Assembly (NCBI GenBank): GCA_910575565.1 | Contig: CAJTFL010000023.1 | Span: 1-64,000 of the forward strand | Source: Lachnospiraceae bacterium | GTDB lineage: Bacteria; Bacillota; Clostridia; Lachnospirales; Lachnospiraceae | DNA length: 64,000 nucleotides | Direction: 5' to 3' | Shown: positions 7,981 to 17,218 of the stretch, piece after piece | Position numbering within the stretch: the stretch's first letter is position 1 | How the letters are laid out: each line of letters begins with the position of its first letter | Made by a program: the position numbers and the translations under genes | Notes under the pieces: model-generated | Told to the model about the DNA's origin: nothing | Database searches by the model: none | The model's input: only the letters and a program-made list of their open reading frames with translations

Positions 7981-9996
7981 ATGCAGGAATTAGTAATCAG
8001 CATATTGCTGACGGTTGTTATTATAATGGCTGCTGCACTTCTTATTTTTGCCGGCAGCCGCAAGGATGGTATGACAAAAAAACAAAGAGTTATGATGATC
8101 CGTATTTTGATTAGCGCCGGAATCTTACTGGTACTCCAGTTTGTTTCAGCAGAGATGTTTGATACAGTTGACCGTTATTTATTTCCGTCTGCAGGAAGGT
8201 GGATTCGCTTTGCGTGCTATCTGATCAATTATTTTATCATCGGATATGACATTTTGAGGAAAGCGGCAAAAGGCATCAGAAACCGTCAGGTATTTGATGA
8301 AAGTTTTCTGATGGCAGTGGCCACGATTGGGGCGATGGCGCTTGCTATTTATGAGAACGGTGATTATCTGGAAGCGATTGCCGTTATGCTGTTTTACCAG
8401 ATCGGGGAATGGTTCCAGGGCTATGCTGTGGGCAAGAGCCGCCGCAATATCAGTAACCTGATGGATATTCGCCCTGATTATGCAAATGTTGAGAGAAATG
8501 GGAAATTAGAGCAGGTTGATCCGGATGAGGTAGGGATTGGCGGCGTGATCGTTGTACAGCCAGGCGAGAAAGTGCCGATTGACGGAATAATTGTTGAGGG
8601 AGCTTCCAGCCTGAATACCAGCGCATTGACTGGGGAAAGTTTGCCCAGAGAGGCAAAAGCCGGTGATGAGGTAATCAGTGGATGTATCAGTATGACAGGA
8701 GTATTAAAGATACAGACAACAAAGGAATTCGGAGAATCTACGGTTTCTAAGATTTTGGATCTGGTGGAAAATGCAAGTTCCCGCAAATCAAAATCAGAAG
8801 ATTTTATCTCGAAGTTTGCGAAAGTCTATACTCCGGCTGTCTGCTGCTCAGCATTGGTGTTGGCATTGCTTCCTCCAGTTGTCAGAATATTTTTTATGGG
8901 ACTGTCTGCGGATCCCGGTGTTTGGATTTACCGGGCATTGACATTCCTTGTTATCAGCTGCCCCTGTGCGCTTGTTATCAGTATTCCTTTGAGTTTCTTT
9001 GCAGGAATAGGAGGCGCAAGCAAAGAGGGAGTGCTGGTAAAGGGTTCCAACTATCTGGAAATCCTTTCACAGACCAAGTATGTTGTTTTTGACAAAACCG
9101 GAACGATGACAAAGGGCGTCTTTGAAGTAAATGGTATCCATCACTCCACCATAGACAATGAGAAACTGTTGGAATATGCGGCTCTTGCAGAGAGCGCTTC
9201 TTCCCACCCAATCAGCAAGAGCTTACAGCGGGCATATGGGAAAGAAATTGACAGGACTCGTGTATCGGATATACAGGAAATCAGCGGAAATGGCGTGACT
9301 GCAAAAGTAGACGGCATTGAGGTTGCAGCTGGGAACGACAAACTGATGAAACACTTGAACATTCCTTACCAGGACTGTCACCAGACTGGAACGATTATCC
9401 ACATGGCAGTCAATGGGAAATATGCAGGGCATATTGTGATTTCCGATATTATCAAGCCTCATTCTAAGGCGGCTATTGCGGAATTAAAGAAGGCAGGTGT
9501 AGAAAGAGCGGTCATGCTGACCGGGGATGCAAAGAAAGTGGCAGATCAGGTTGCTTCCTCTCTTGGGATTGACGAGGTTTACAGTGAGCTTCTTCCAGCA
9601 GGTAAGGTAGATAAAGTAGAAGAACTTCTGCGTGTGAAGTTAGGCAAGGCAAAGCTGGCATTTGTCGGTGACGGAATCAATGACGCACCAGTGCTTTCCA
9701 GAGCTGATATTGGCATTGCTATGGGGGCAATGGGTTCCGATGCGGCAATCGAAGCGGCGGATATTGTGTTGATGGATGATGATCCGATTAAGATTGCAAA
9801 AGCAATCAAGATTTCAAGAAAGTGTCTGCGGATCGTTTATCAGAATATTACGATGGCGCTTGCAGTGAAATTTGCCTGCCTTGCATTAGGAGCTGTGGGA
9901 ATTGCAAATATGTATCTGGCAATCTTTGCGGATGTGGGGGTAATGATTCTTGCGGTACTGAATGCAATCCGCTGTCTGTTTGTGAAAAAACTGTAA
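7981..9996 (+). CDS. P1B-type heavy-metal-translocating ATPase (CadA/ZntA type)
   Basis: This 671-residue membrane pump exports divalent soft metals (Cd, Zn, Pb by family) using ATP. It shows the actuator motif TGES, the membrane CPC metal site (SCPCALVISIP), the phosphorylation site DKTGTMTKG, the P1B-specific HP dipeptide (SSHPISKSL) and the hinge motif GDGINDAPV. Hydrophobic segments cluster at residues 5-100, 110-150, 290-350 and 620-665. No HMA domain is fused to the N-terminus; the separate HMA protein upstream supplies one. An AAAGGAG box lies 6 nt before the ATG. A second, truncated arsR follows. Confidence 0.93.
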   Translation: MQELVISILLTVVIIMAAALLIFAGSRKDGMTKKQRVMMIRILISAGILLVLQFVSAEMFDTVDRYLFPSAGRWIRFACYLINYFIIGYDILRKAAKGIRNRQVFDESFLMAVATIGAMALAIYENGDYLEAIAVMLFYQIGEWFQGYAVGKSRRNISNLMDIRPDYANVERNGKLEQVDPDEVGIGGVIVVQPGEKVPIDGIIVEGASSLNTSALTGESLPREAKAGDEVISGCISMTGVLKIQTTKEFGESTVSKILDLVENASSRKSKSEDFISKFAKVYTPAVCCSALVLALLPPVVRIFFMGLSADPGVWIYRALTFLVISCPCALVISIPLSFFAGIGGASKEGVLVKGSNYLEILSQTKYVVFDKTGTMTKGVFEVNGIHHSTIDNEKLLEYAALAESASSHPISKSLQRAYGKEIDRTRVSDIQEISGNGVTAKVDGIEVAAGNDKLMKHLNIPYQDCHQTGTIIHMAVNGKYAGHIVISDIIKPHSKAAIAELKKAGVERAVMLTGDAKKVADQVASSLGIDEVYSELLPAGKVDKVEELLRVKLGKAKLAFVGDGINDAPVLSRADIGIAMGAMGSDAAIEAADIVLMDDDPIKIAKAIKISRKCLRIVYQNITMALAVKFACLALGAVGIANMYLAIFADVGVMILAVLNAIRCLFVKKL

Positions 9997-10012
9997 GAAA
10001 GGCGGGGTTCCT

Positions 10013-10303
10013 TTGACAGAATATCAGGACAGTCATTTTTACGAAGAATTGAAGGAAAGCGATTTGTATATATTAACAGAATTTTTTAAGGTGCTTGGGA
10101 ACCCCACCCGTATCCGAATCCTGCTCCTTTTAATGGAGCAGGATTTATGTGCTGGTGATTTGGCTATATATAATGCAGACAGTACGCTAGTACTGCGTTG
10201 CGTAAATTCCAGTGAATATGCACCCGCTGTCTACGTCATCTGTAAATCCAACGAAACTCGATGTAGCACCACTACGCCTTCGTTTCGCGGGATTCACATC
10301 TAA
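10013..10303 (+). pseudogene. Second ArsR-family repressor, truncated by an inserted palindromic element
   Basis: A TTG start 17 nt after the ATPase stop has a GGCGGGG stretch upstream. The protein reads LTEFFKVLGNPTRIRILLLL, the start of an ArsR winged helix, and MEQDLCAGDLA, which matches the ExCV-type metal motif region. After DLA (about residue 51) the frame enters the palindromic element at 10187 and runs on as unrelated sequence to a stop at 10303. The recognition helix and wing are missing and I do not find them downstream. It was probably an efflux-operon sensor. Confidence 0.7.
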
Positions 10304-10352
10304 CGCAGACATCAGACGCCTATTCACCGTTATTTACGCAACGCAGTACTAG
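10187..10352. mobile_element. 166-bp MITE-like palindromic element
   Basis: The ends 10187-10207 and 10332-10352 are perfect 21-bp inverted repeats (left arm begins CTAGTACTGCGTTGCGTAAA). Inside, further complementary segments (GTGAATA near 10212 with TATTCAC near 10321, and AATCC/GTTTCG-type pairs near the centre) would let a single strand fold into one long hairpin. There is no coding capacity. It interrupts the second arsR. It could be a non-autonomous transposable element or a structured RNA cassette. Confidence 0.65.
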
Positions 10353-10498
10353 TTACTTGCCAAGCAAAATATAGGGTGTTATAATTTCTGCAAAAAATAA
10401 ACAGGGGAGCTTGCGTGGCAGGCTGGGAGGAAGGCTGGGAGGAAGTCAGGCCTTTGGCTCTTGGTCCTGATGTGGACAATGCCGCTGGAGGTTAGGGT
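10353..10498. other. Short intergenic stretch before the AraC regulator
   Basis: No gene or clear promoter is seen. A purine-rich segment with the repeated word GGCTGGGAGGAA lies at 10418-10444. Confidence 0.3.
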
Positions 10499-11482
10499 AT
10501 GGATAAATGGCTGCTGGAACAAATACAAAGGATTACGCCGGAAGAACAAGCATATTTGGATGGGGAGGAACAGGTAAACAGGAAAATTTATACAAAAAAG
10601 GAAGACTTTGAGATTGACTGCGATCTGTTTTTGAAACAAGGGAAGCTGATAACGGTACGCCACCACAGCCGTTTTATCGAATTTCCGGAGCATAAGCACA
10701 ATTATATTGAGATTGTATACGTATGCACCGGAGAGCTGGTTCATTACATTGACGGTAAAGCGCTGTCCATGCAGGCAGGTGATCTTTTGCTTATGAACCA
10801 GTATGTAAAGCATAGTGTAAAAAGGGCAAAATTAAATGATATTGGGATTAATTTTATCGCTTTGCCGGAATTTTTTGACATACCGCTTCAGATGATACGC
10901 AAACAGAATACTATTGCGGATTTTTTGCTTGGGACATTTCGGCAGAACTATGCCGTGCCCCAGTACCTGTTGTTTCAGCTGAAAGAGCAGAAGCACATAT
11001 CCAATCTGATGGAAAATATGATATCGTCTGTTGTTTGCGATTCAGAGAATGAGGATGTAATCAATCAGTATTCTATGGGTCTTGTTTTTTTATATCTGCT
11101 TAATCATATGGATAAGCTGGCCCGCAATTCATCCCAGAGCTATGAGGATGTGGTGATCCAGGCGGCGTTAAAGTACATTGATTCTCAGTATCCCACGGCC
11201 GTTTTAAGCCGGATTGCAGAAGATTTTAACCTGTCTTTGTCAGCGGTCAGCAGGATGATTAAGAAAAATACAGGATTTACTTTTATGGAATTGTTAATGC
11301 GTAAGCGTTTTCAAAGGGCCTTGATGCTTCTGGTGGAAACGGAGCTTCCGGTAGAGCAGATTGCGGCAAAGATTGGTTATGAGAACCAGAGCTATTTTTA
11401 CCGTCAGTTTAAGGCTTATTATGGGGCAACGCCCAGCCAGTATCGGTCAGAGCATAAAAATGATCCGCAGATCCGAATATAA
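10499..11482 (+). CDS. AraC-family regulator with cupin sensor, probable rhamnose regulator
   Basis: This 327-residue protein has an N-terminal cupin-like sugar-sensing domain (EFPEHKHNYIEIVYVCTGEL, then LSMQAGDLLLMNQYVKHSV) and a C-terminal AraC double helix-turn-helix (VLSRIAEDFNLSLSAVSRMI and VEQIAAKIGYENQSYFYRQF). The ATG is preceded by GGAGG with 7-8 nt spacing. It sits directly upstream of the rhamnose operon in the same direction, the typical place of a RhaR/RhaS-type activator. Rhamnose sensing is inferred from context only. Confidence 0.85.
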   Translation: MDKWLLEQIQRITPEEQAYLDGEEQVNRKIYTKKEDFEIDCDLFLKQGKLITVRHHSRFIEFPEHKHNYIEIVYVCTGELVHYIDGKALSMQAGDLLLMNQYVKHSVKRAKLNDIGINFIALPEFFDIPLQMIRKQNTIADFLLGTFRQNYAVPQYLLFQLKEQKHISNLMENMISSVVCDSENEDVINQYSMGLVFLYLLNHMDKLARNSSQSYEDVVIQAALKYIDSQYPTAVLSRIAEDFNLSLSAVSRMIKKNTGFTFMELLMRKRFQRALMLLVETELPVEQIAAKIGYENQSYFYRQFKAYYGATPSQYRSEHKNDPQIRI

Positions 11483-11545
11483 AGCCTGCAAAAAAGGACA
11501 GTGGATCTGGCAAACGGGGACATTACGAAGAGCTCCCGGTTAGCT

Positions 11546-11551
11546 TATAAT
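11546..11551 (+). promoter_or_regulatory. Possible -10 element of the rhamnose operon
   Basis: A perfect TATAAT lies 98 bp before rhaM with no good -35 at the right distance. That is compatible with an activator-dependent promoter driven by the AraC protein upstream. Weak evidence. Confidence 0.35.
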
Positions 11552-11649
11552 AAAGGCGATTAAGGATGCAGCAGCGCAAGGAAGGTTAAATTTGCTTTGG
11601 CTGAAAAAAGCGCGGCGGATGGGGAGCATATGGGAGGGAAGGAAAAAGT

Positions 11650-11964
11650 ATGATAAGAAAAGGAATAAAAATGCATTTGTATCCGGGCATGGCGGAGGAA
11701 TATGAGAGGCGGCATAATCAATTATGGCCGGAGATGATCGAAATGATCCATGCCCATGGGGGGAGCAATTATTCCATATTTCTGGATAAAGAAACGAACG
11801 TCCTGTACGGATATCTGGAAATCGAAGATGAGGAAGCCTGGGCAAAGTCGGCGGATACAAAAATCAACCGTAAATGGTGGGACTATATGGCGGATATTAT
11901 GGAAACCAACGAGGACAACAGCCCGGTTTCTACCGATCTAACGCCGGTATTTCATCTGGATTAA
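11650..11964 (+). CDS. rhaM: L-rhamnose mutarotase
   Basis: This 104-residue protein interconverts alpha and beta anomers of L-rhamnose. It matches RhaM across its whole length: an MIRKGIKMHLYPGMAEEYER start with the conserved YERRHNQLWPEM segment that holds the catalytic His, then NYSIFLDKETNVLYGYLEIE and WWDYMADIMETN before the usual HLD ending. It is the first gene of a rhamnose operon, 12 nt before rhaB. Confidence 0.94.
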   Translation: MIRKGIKMHLYPGMAEEYERRHNQLWPEMIEMIHAHGGSNYSIFLDKETNVLYGYLEIEDEEAWAKSADTKINRKWWDYMADIMETNEDNSPVSTDLTPVFHLD

Positions 11965-11976
11965 AGGGGGAAAACC

Positions 11977-13395
11977 ATGGGAACGTACTACTTGGCAGTG
12001 GATATCGGCGCGTCAAGCGGACGCCATATTCTGGGGCATCTGGAGAATGGCCAGATGGTTTTGGAAGAGATTTACCGTTTTGAAAACGGCATGGACAAGC
12101 AGGGCGGCAAGCTTTTATGGGACACGGGCCGTTTGCTTACAGAAATTGTAAATGGCATGAAGATGTGCAGGCAATTAAATAAAATCCCGGCCAGTATGTC
12201 GGTGGATACCTGGGCAGTGGATTACGTGCTTTTGGATGAGCAGGATCAGGTTTTAGGAGATACATACGGATACCGTGACAGGCGGACCGCAGGGATGGAT
12301 GAAGAGGTATATAAGCTTATATCCCAGGAGGATTTGTACCGGAGGACCGGCATCCAGAAGCAGATTTTCAATACCATATACCAGCTGATGGCAGCAAAAA
12401 AGCAGACGCCAAAACTGCTTGAGAAGGCAAAAACATTTCTGATGCTGCCGGATTACTTCCAGTTCCTGCTGACGGGACGGAAGGTCTCCGAATATACAAA
12501 CGGCACGTCAACCCAGCTGGTAAACCCGGAAACGAAGCAGTGGGACAAGGGATTAATCCGTCTTCTGGGATATCCGGAAGAAATGTTTCTGCCCCTTAAG
12601 ATGCCGGGGACGGAGGTAGGGCCATTGGCCAAAGAAATCCAGGAGCAGGTGGGATTTGACTGCAAGGTGACGCTTTGCGCCAGCCATGACACGGCTTCTG
12701 CGGTTATGGCTATGCCGCTTGCTAAGGGAGAAGGGCTGTATATCAGCTCCGGCACTTGGTCTTTGATGGGCGTGGAAGCAAAGCAGGCGGACTGCGGGGT
12801 GCAGAGCAGGAAGGGAAATTTTACCAATGAAGGCGGATATGATTACCGTTTCCGGTATCTGAAAAATATTATGGGCCTGTGGATGATCCAGTCTGTACGG
12901 CATGAGCAAAAGGATGCGTATTCCTTCGCGCAGCTTTGCCAGATGGCGGCGGAATGCAGAAAGTTCCCTTCCCGGGTGGATGTCAATGATGATGTGTTTC
13001 TGTCCCCGGACAGCATGACGGAGGCGATACAGGATTACTGCAGGAGAACCGGGCAGGCCATCCCCGTAACGGTGGGGGAGATTTCAGCGGTTATCTACCA
13101 GAGCCTGGCAGACTGCTACGGAAAAACCGCAGTGCTTTTGCAGGAAAACACTGGAAGGACGTATGACGGTATTTTTGTCATCGGAGGCGGCTCAAATGCG
13201 GCCTACTTAAATCAGCTGACGGCGGATGCGGCAGGCATGGATGTATACGCAGGGCCGGGGGAGGCTACCGCAGTGGGAAATATTATGGCGCAGATGATCC
13301 GGGCGGGAGAGTTAAAGGATCTGGCAAACGCCAGAAAATGCGTAGCGGATTCCTTTCGGATCAGTCACTATCAACCAAAACCGTATAGAGAGTAA
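11977..13395 (+). CDS. rhaB: Rhamnulokinase
   Basis: This 472-residue FGGY-type kinase phosphorylates L-rhamnulose to rhamnulose-1-phosphate. Visible features are the N-terminal phosphate loop LAVDIGASSGRHILG, the substrate segment SVDTWAVDYVLLDEQ, and the C-terminal ATP-binding signature FVIGGGSNAAYLNQLTADA. Length fits the family. AGGGGGAAAACC precedes the ATG. It lies between rhaM and an isomerase gene, with 20 nt to the next gene. Confidence 0.94.
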   Translation: MGTYYLAVDIGASSGRHILGHLENGQMVLEEIYRFENGMDKQGGKLLWDTGRLLTEIVNGMKMCRQLNKIPASMSVDTWAVDYVLLDEQDQVLGDTYGYRDRRTAGMDEEVYKLISQEDLYRRTGIQKQIFNTIYQLMAAKKQTPKLLEKAKTFLMLPDYFQFLLTGRKVSEYTNGTSTQLVNPETKQWDKGLIRLLGYPEEMFLPLKMPGTEVGPLAKEIQEQVGFDCKVTLCASHDTASAVMAMPLAKGEGLYISSGTWSLMGVEAKQADCGVQSRKGNFTNEGGYDYRFRYLKNIMGLWMIQSVRHEQKDAYSFAQLCQMAAECRKFPSRVDVNDDVFLSPDSMTEAIQDYCRRTGQAIPVTVGEISAVIYQSLADCYGKTAVLLQENTGRTYDGIFVIGGGSNAAYLNQLTADAAGMDVYAGPGEATAVGNIMAQMIRAGELKDLANARKCVADSFRISHYQPKPYRE

Positions 13396-13415
13396 AAGCG
13401 ATTGGAGGGGAAATA

Positions 13416-14834
13416 ATGTTAGTAAACACGAAGGCAAAGGTAGGGGTATTTTCCATTGCATTAGGGGCATATCTGCCGCAGTTTCCGTCCCTGGTTCCGG
13501 AATTTGAGACGCAGTATAAGGCGTTTAAGGGGACGATTCCTGACAGCGTGGAGATTATTGACGGAGGGATGGTGACGACGAAGGAGCAGTCCCAGGCAGC
13601 GGGGGATCTGTTCCGCGCAGCGGATGTTGACCTGGTATTTTTGCAGCTCCTTACTTATGCCACTTCCTATAATATGCTTCCGGCGGTGCGGGATCTGAAT
13701 GTCCCGGTTGTGCTGGTCAATGTCCAGGAGAAAAAGGCGCCGGATTATGCCAATACCGATATTCCCACGTGGCTTGGAAAGCTCTATGCCTGCGGCGCGG
13801 TGGGGGAGATGGTGGCGGATCTGGAGCGTGCCGGAAAGCGCCACGCGGTCATCACGGGCGTTGTGGAAGGGGGCGATCCGGCGGTAGCGGCGGAAATTGA
13901 GGACTGGTGCAGGGCGGCGCAGGTCCGCAGGCGTTTCCGCAATACTAACCTGGCGCAGATCGGAAGGCCTTACCCAGGCATGATGGATTTGTATATTGAT
14001 GAGACCAATTTGTATCATCGGATGTTTGTATATACCAAGCAGTTTGACTGGGAAAAGATGTGGGCCATTGCAGATGATATCACCGATGAGGAGGCCATCC
14101 GCGCAAAGGCTCAGGATATCCTGGACACCTTTGACATTGAAGGCGGCGGGACGGTGGAAAAGGTATGGGAGATGGCAAGGTATGTGGTCGCCTTTGAACG
14201 GTGGTGCAAAGAGGAGCAGATTGGCTTTGTGGCGTCCCATTATGACGGGTTTGCCCAGGGCAAGGCCGGCGTGCTGGATAGTATGCTGATTCCTGCGTTC
14301 TCCATGCTGATCAAACAGGGGACGGCCTGTGCCGTGGAGGGGGACATTAAGGTTGCCATGGCCATGAGCATTTTAAAAACCATCTCCGGAACCGGCCAGC
14401 TTTCGGAAATGTATTCCATTGATTTTAATGACGACATCTGCATCATCGGGCACAGCGGTTCCGGCGATGCCGATATTTCCGCCAAAAAGCCGTCGATGAA
14501 GATTGTCCCCGTATTCCATGGAAAGACCGGGGGCGGGTATCTGACCCAGTTCTATCCGCCCGCAGGGGATATTACTTATTTAGGCATTACCCAGGATAAG
14601 GACGGGAACTTTAAGTTTGTAGCTGCGGAAGGCGTCAATGAGGAAGGCCCGATCTTTAACTTTGGCGATACCAACATGAGAACCCGCTTCAGCTGCGGGG
14701 CCAGGGAATTCTGCAACCGCTGGAGCGAGGCCGGCCCTACCCATCATATGGCGGCGGCAGTGGGAAGGCATATTGATACAATCTTAAAGGTTGCAAAGAT
14801 TTTCAATGTCCCGGTGGATATTGTTGCAAGGTAA
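13416..14834 (+). CDS. L-fucose/L-arabinose isomerase family protein, probable operon sugar isomerase
   Basis: This 472-residue protein belongs to the fucose/arabinose isomerase fold family, not to the TIM-barrel RhaA family. The N-terminal Rossmann-like half (KVGVFSIALGAYLPQFPSLV) precedes a C-terminal half with the acid and histidine residues that bind the metal in such isomerases (CAVEGDIKVAMAMSIL; FNDDICIIGHSGSGD; GPTHHMAAAVGRH). It occupies the slot between rhaB and rhaD, and no rhaA is present in the window. It therefore most likely converts L-rhamnose to L-rhamnulose, or widens the pathway to a related 6-deoxy sugar. Substrate is inferred from context. Confidence 0.82.
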   Translation: MLVNTKAKVGVFSIALGAYLPQFPSLVPEFETQYKAFKGTIPDSVEIIDGGMVTTKEQSQAAGDLFRAADVDLVFLQLLTYATSYNMLPAVRDLNVPVVLVNVQEKKAPDYANTDIPTWLGKLYACGAVGEMVADLERAGKRHAVITGVVEGGDPAVAAEIEDWCRAAQVRRRFRNTNLAQIGRPYPGMMDLYIDETNLYHRMFVYTKQFDWEKMWAIADDITDEEAIRAKAQDILDTFDIEGGGTVEKVWEMARYVVAFERWCKEEQIGFVASHYDGFAQGKAGVLDSMLIPAFSMLIKQGTACAVEGDIKVAMAMSILKTISGTGQLSEMYSIDFNDDICIIGHSGSGDADISAKKPSMKIVPVFHGKTGGGYLTQFYPPAGDITYLGITQDKDGNFKFVAAEGVNEEGPIFNFGDTNMRTRFSCGAREFCNRWSEAGPTHHMAAAVGRHIDTILKVAKIFNVPVDIVAR

Positions 14835-15030
14835 GTGGTGTTCCATCTGGCCGGAATGATTGTTCAAACACGCTCTAGGGCACGGCAGATGCATTTATAT
14901 ACACGCATCGTAGGGGCAAAAGCCCTTTTGTCCCTGACATCTTGAGCACGGCATTAAACATAGAGAGCCCTGGGAAACATGGGTGCAAGGGAGTTTCCGA
15001 GAGTGCTTACCTATAGAATAGGAGGATGTG
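14835..15030. other. Spacer inside the rhamnose operon with hairpin
   Basis: A 196-bp gap separates the isomerase gene from rhaD. It holds a stem with 11-bp arms (14912-14922 with 14925-14935, one mismatch) but no T-tract, so it may be an RNA-processing or stability element. An A/G-rich GGAGG box at 15021-15025 belongs to rhaD. Confidence 0.4.
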
Positions 15031-15864
15031 ATGGATATTTTAGAGACAGGATTTGTAAAAGGATTCATCCGCATGGCGGATGATGGCTGGAAATTGGGAT
15101 GGCATGAGCGCAACGGCGGCAATCTGACCTACCGCATCAAGCCGGAGGAAGTAGAAGAGGTGCGGCAGTTTTTTGATTATGGGAAGCCGTTCCAGCCTAT
15201 CGGCACTAGCGTTTTGGGGCTGGCTGGGGAATATTTTATGGTAACTGGCTCCGGCAAATATTTCCGCAATGTGATTCTTGACCCCGCGGATACCACAGCG
15301 ATCATTGAAATCGACGATAAGGGGGAGAATTACCGGATCCTTTGGGGGCTTGAAAATGGCGGGCGTCCCACCTCTGAGCTGCCCAGCCATCTGATGAACC
15401 ATGAGGTGAAAAAGCGCGTGACAGGAGGAGCGCACCGCGTCATATACCACTGCCATGCAACAAACTTGATTGCGCTTACCTTTGTGCTGCCGCTGACGGC
15501 AGAGGCGTTTACCCGCGAGCTGTGGGAGATGGCTACGGAATGTCCGGTAGTGTTTCCCTCCGGCGTGGGAGTAGTTCCCTGGATGGTTCCAGGCGGCCGG
15601 GCAATCGCAGTCGAGACCTCGAAACTGATGGAAGAGTACGATGCGGCGATCTGGGCGCATCACGGCCTGTTCTGCTCCGGTGAGGATTTCGACCTGACAT
15701 TCGGCCTGGCGCATACCATTGAGAAGTCCGCCGAGATCTTGGTCAAGGTGCGCTCCATGCAGCCCCATAAGCTGCAGACGATCCAGCCGGATGAGTTTTG
15801 CGCCCTGGCCAAGGATTTTAAGGTGACGCTTCCGGAAAAATTTTTATATGAAAAGAAAAACTAA
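15031..15864 (+). CDS. rhaD: Rhamnulose-1-phosphate aldolase
   Basis: This 277-residue class II aldolase splits rhamnulose-1-phosphate into dihydroxyacetone phosphate and L-lactaldehyde. The sequence shows the zinc-binding HCHATN motif, a catalytic Glu in the HLMNHEVKKRV region, and a further histidine in WAHHGLFCSGEDFD. An early GWHERNGGNLTYR segment is typical of RhaD. The ATG at 15031 is chosen over an in-frame GTG one codon upstream, because GGAGG is 5 nt from the ATG and only 2 nt from the GTG. It is followed 15 nt later by fucO. Confidence 0.94.
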   Translation: MDILETGFVKGFIRMADDGWKLGWHERNGGNLTYRIKPEEVEEVRQFFDYGKPFQPIGTSVLGLAGEYFMVTGSGKYFRNVILDPADTTAIIEIDDKGENYRILWGLENGGRPTSELPSHLMNHEVKKRVTGGAHRVIYHCHATNLIALTFVLPLTAEAFTRELWEMATECPVVFPSGVGVVPWMVPGGRAIAVETSKLMEEYDAAIWAHHGLFCSGEDFDLTFGLAHTIEKSAEILVKVRSMQPHKLQTIQPDEFCALAKDFKVTLPEKFLYEKKN

Positions 15865-15879
15865 AGGAGGAAACAGGTT

Positions 15880-17022
15880 ATGGTCAATCGTTTTGTACTG
15901 AATGGAGTATCTTATCATGGAAAAGGGGCAATCCAGGAGATTCCGGGAATCATTAAGGGAAAAGGGCTGAAAAAGGCATTTATTGCGACAGATCCTGAAC
16001 TGGTGAAATTTGGCGTTACCAGGAAGGTGACGGACCTGCTGGATAAAAACGGGCAGGCATATGAGGTGTATTCGGACATTAAGCCAAACCCAACGATTGA
16101 AAATGTAAAGTCCGGTGTGGAAGCCTATAAGAAATCCGGGGCGGATTATATGATTGCCATCGGCGGCGGCTCTTCGATGGATACCGGAAAGGCAATCGGC
16201 ATTATTATCAATAATCCGGAATTTGCGGATGTGCGTTCCCTGGAAGGGGTAGCGCCAACGAAAAATCATACGGTATTTACCATTGCCGTGCCCACTACTG
16301 CGGGGACGGCAGCAGAGGCAACCATTAATTACGTCATTACGGATGTGGAGAAAAAACGGAAATTTGTGTGTGTGGATACCAACGACATTCCGGATATCGC
16401 CATCGTTGACCCGGATATGATGTCCACAATGCCAGAAGGGCTTACGGCTGCAACGGGCATGGATGCGCTGACCCACGCCATTGAGGGATATACCACAAAG
16501 GCGGCATGGGAATTGGCCGACTGCCTTAACCTGGAGGCTATCCGGCTGATTTCCAGGAGTCTGCGCAAAGCGGTAAAGAACGAGGCGGACGGACGTGAGG
16601 GCATGGCGCTTGGCCAGTATGTGACGGGCATGGCGTTTTCAAATGTGGGGCTTGGCATTGCCCATTCCATGGCGCATACCCTTGGCGCTGTTTACGATAC
16701 GCCCCACGGGGTTGCGTGTGCCATGATGCTGCCGATTGTGATGGAATATAATCAGGAAACAACGGGAGAGAAGTATAAAGATATTGCAGAGGCAATGGGG
16801 ATTGACACCTCAGGCATGGATCAGGCGGCATATCGGAAGGCCGCGGTTGACGCAGTGCGCCAGTTGTCCGTTGATGTTGGGATTCCCACAAAACTGGAAG
16901 CATTAACAGAAGAAGATCTGGATTTCCTGGCGGAATCCGCCTATGCGGATGCGTGCCGCCCGGGAAACCCGAAGGAGACTTCCGTGGCGGATTTAAAAGA
17001 ATTGTTCCGCAAGCTGATGTAA
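15880..17022 (+). CDS. fucO: Lactaldehyde reductase (iron-containing alcohol dehydrogenase)
   Basis: This 380-residue group III alcohol dehydrogenase reduces L-lactaldehyde, the rhaD product, to L-1,2-propanediol with NADH. It carries the nucleotide-binding IGGGSSMDTGKAIG, the PTTAGTAAEATIN segment, and metal ligands in GMDALTHAIEGY, IAHSMAHTLGA and TPHGVACAMM. An AAAGGAGG box precedes the ATG. It is the last gene of the rhamnose operon. A palindromic repeat follows 70 bp downstream. Confidence 0.92.
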   Translation: MVNRFVLNGVSYHGKGAIQEIPGIIKGKGLKKAFIATDPELVKFGVTRKVTDLLDKNGQAYEVYSDIKPNPTIENVKSGVEAYKKSGADYMIAIGGGSSMDTGKAIGIIINNPEFADVRSLEGVAPTKNHTVFTIAVPTTAGTAAEATINYVITDVEKKRKFVCVDTNDIPDIAIVDPDMMSTMPEGLTAATGMDALTHAIEGYTTKAAWELADCLNLEAIRLISRSLRKAVKNEADGREGMALGQYVTGMAFSNVGLGIAHSMAHTLGAVYDTPHGVACAMMLPIVMEYNQETTGEKYKDIAEAMGIDTSGMDQAAYRKAAVDAVRQLSVDVGIPTKLEALTEEDLDFLAESAYADACRPGNPKETSVADLKELFRKLM

Positions 17023-17093
17023 GGAGGTAATGTTTGCCGCAGGCGCGGTCTTTCTAACAGGCGGGGGCGGAACGATTAAATGCATATTTTATG

Positions 17094-17190
17094 GGGCTGT
17101 TGCAAAACAGCAGATTTTCACAATATATAGGTTGGATATTTCCGTAAGTTCCGTTATATATTGTGGAAGTGCAGTGTTTTGCGACAGCCC
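17094..17190. repeat. Palindromic repeat element, copy A (97 bp)
   Basis: The outer arms GGGCTGTTGCAAAAC (17094-17108) and GTTTTGCGACAGCCC (17176-17190) pair at 14 of 15 positions. Inner arms TTCACAATATATA and TATATATTGTGGA also pair. A second copy in inverted orientation lies at 35047-35141 and shares both arms and most of the loop. It sits between convergent transcripts, so it may serve as a terminator, but the two-copy structure suggests a small repeat family. Confidence 0.7.
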
Positions 17191-17218
17191 TTATTAGGTT
17201 GCCCGTTTCTCGCTCCTA

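Noticed and set aside
13461..15768. Minus-strand frames of 240-260 codons opposite the isomerase and rhaD genes
   Set aside because: Opposite strand to clearly identified enzymes, without start signals.
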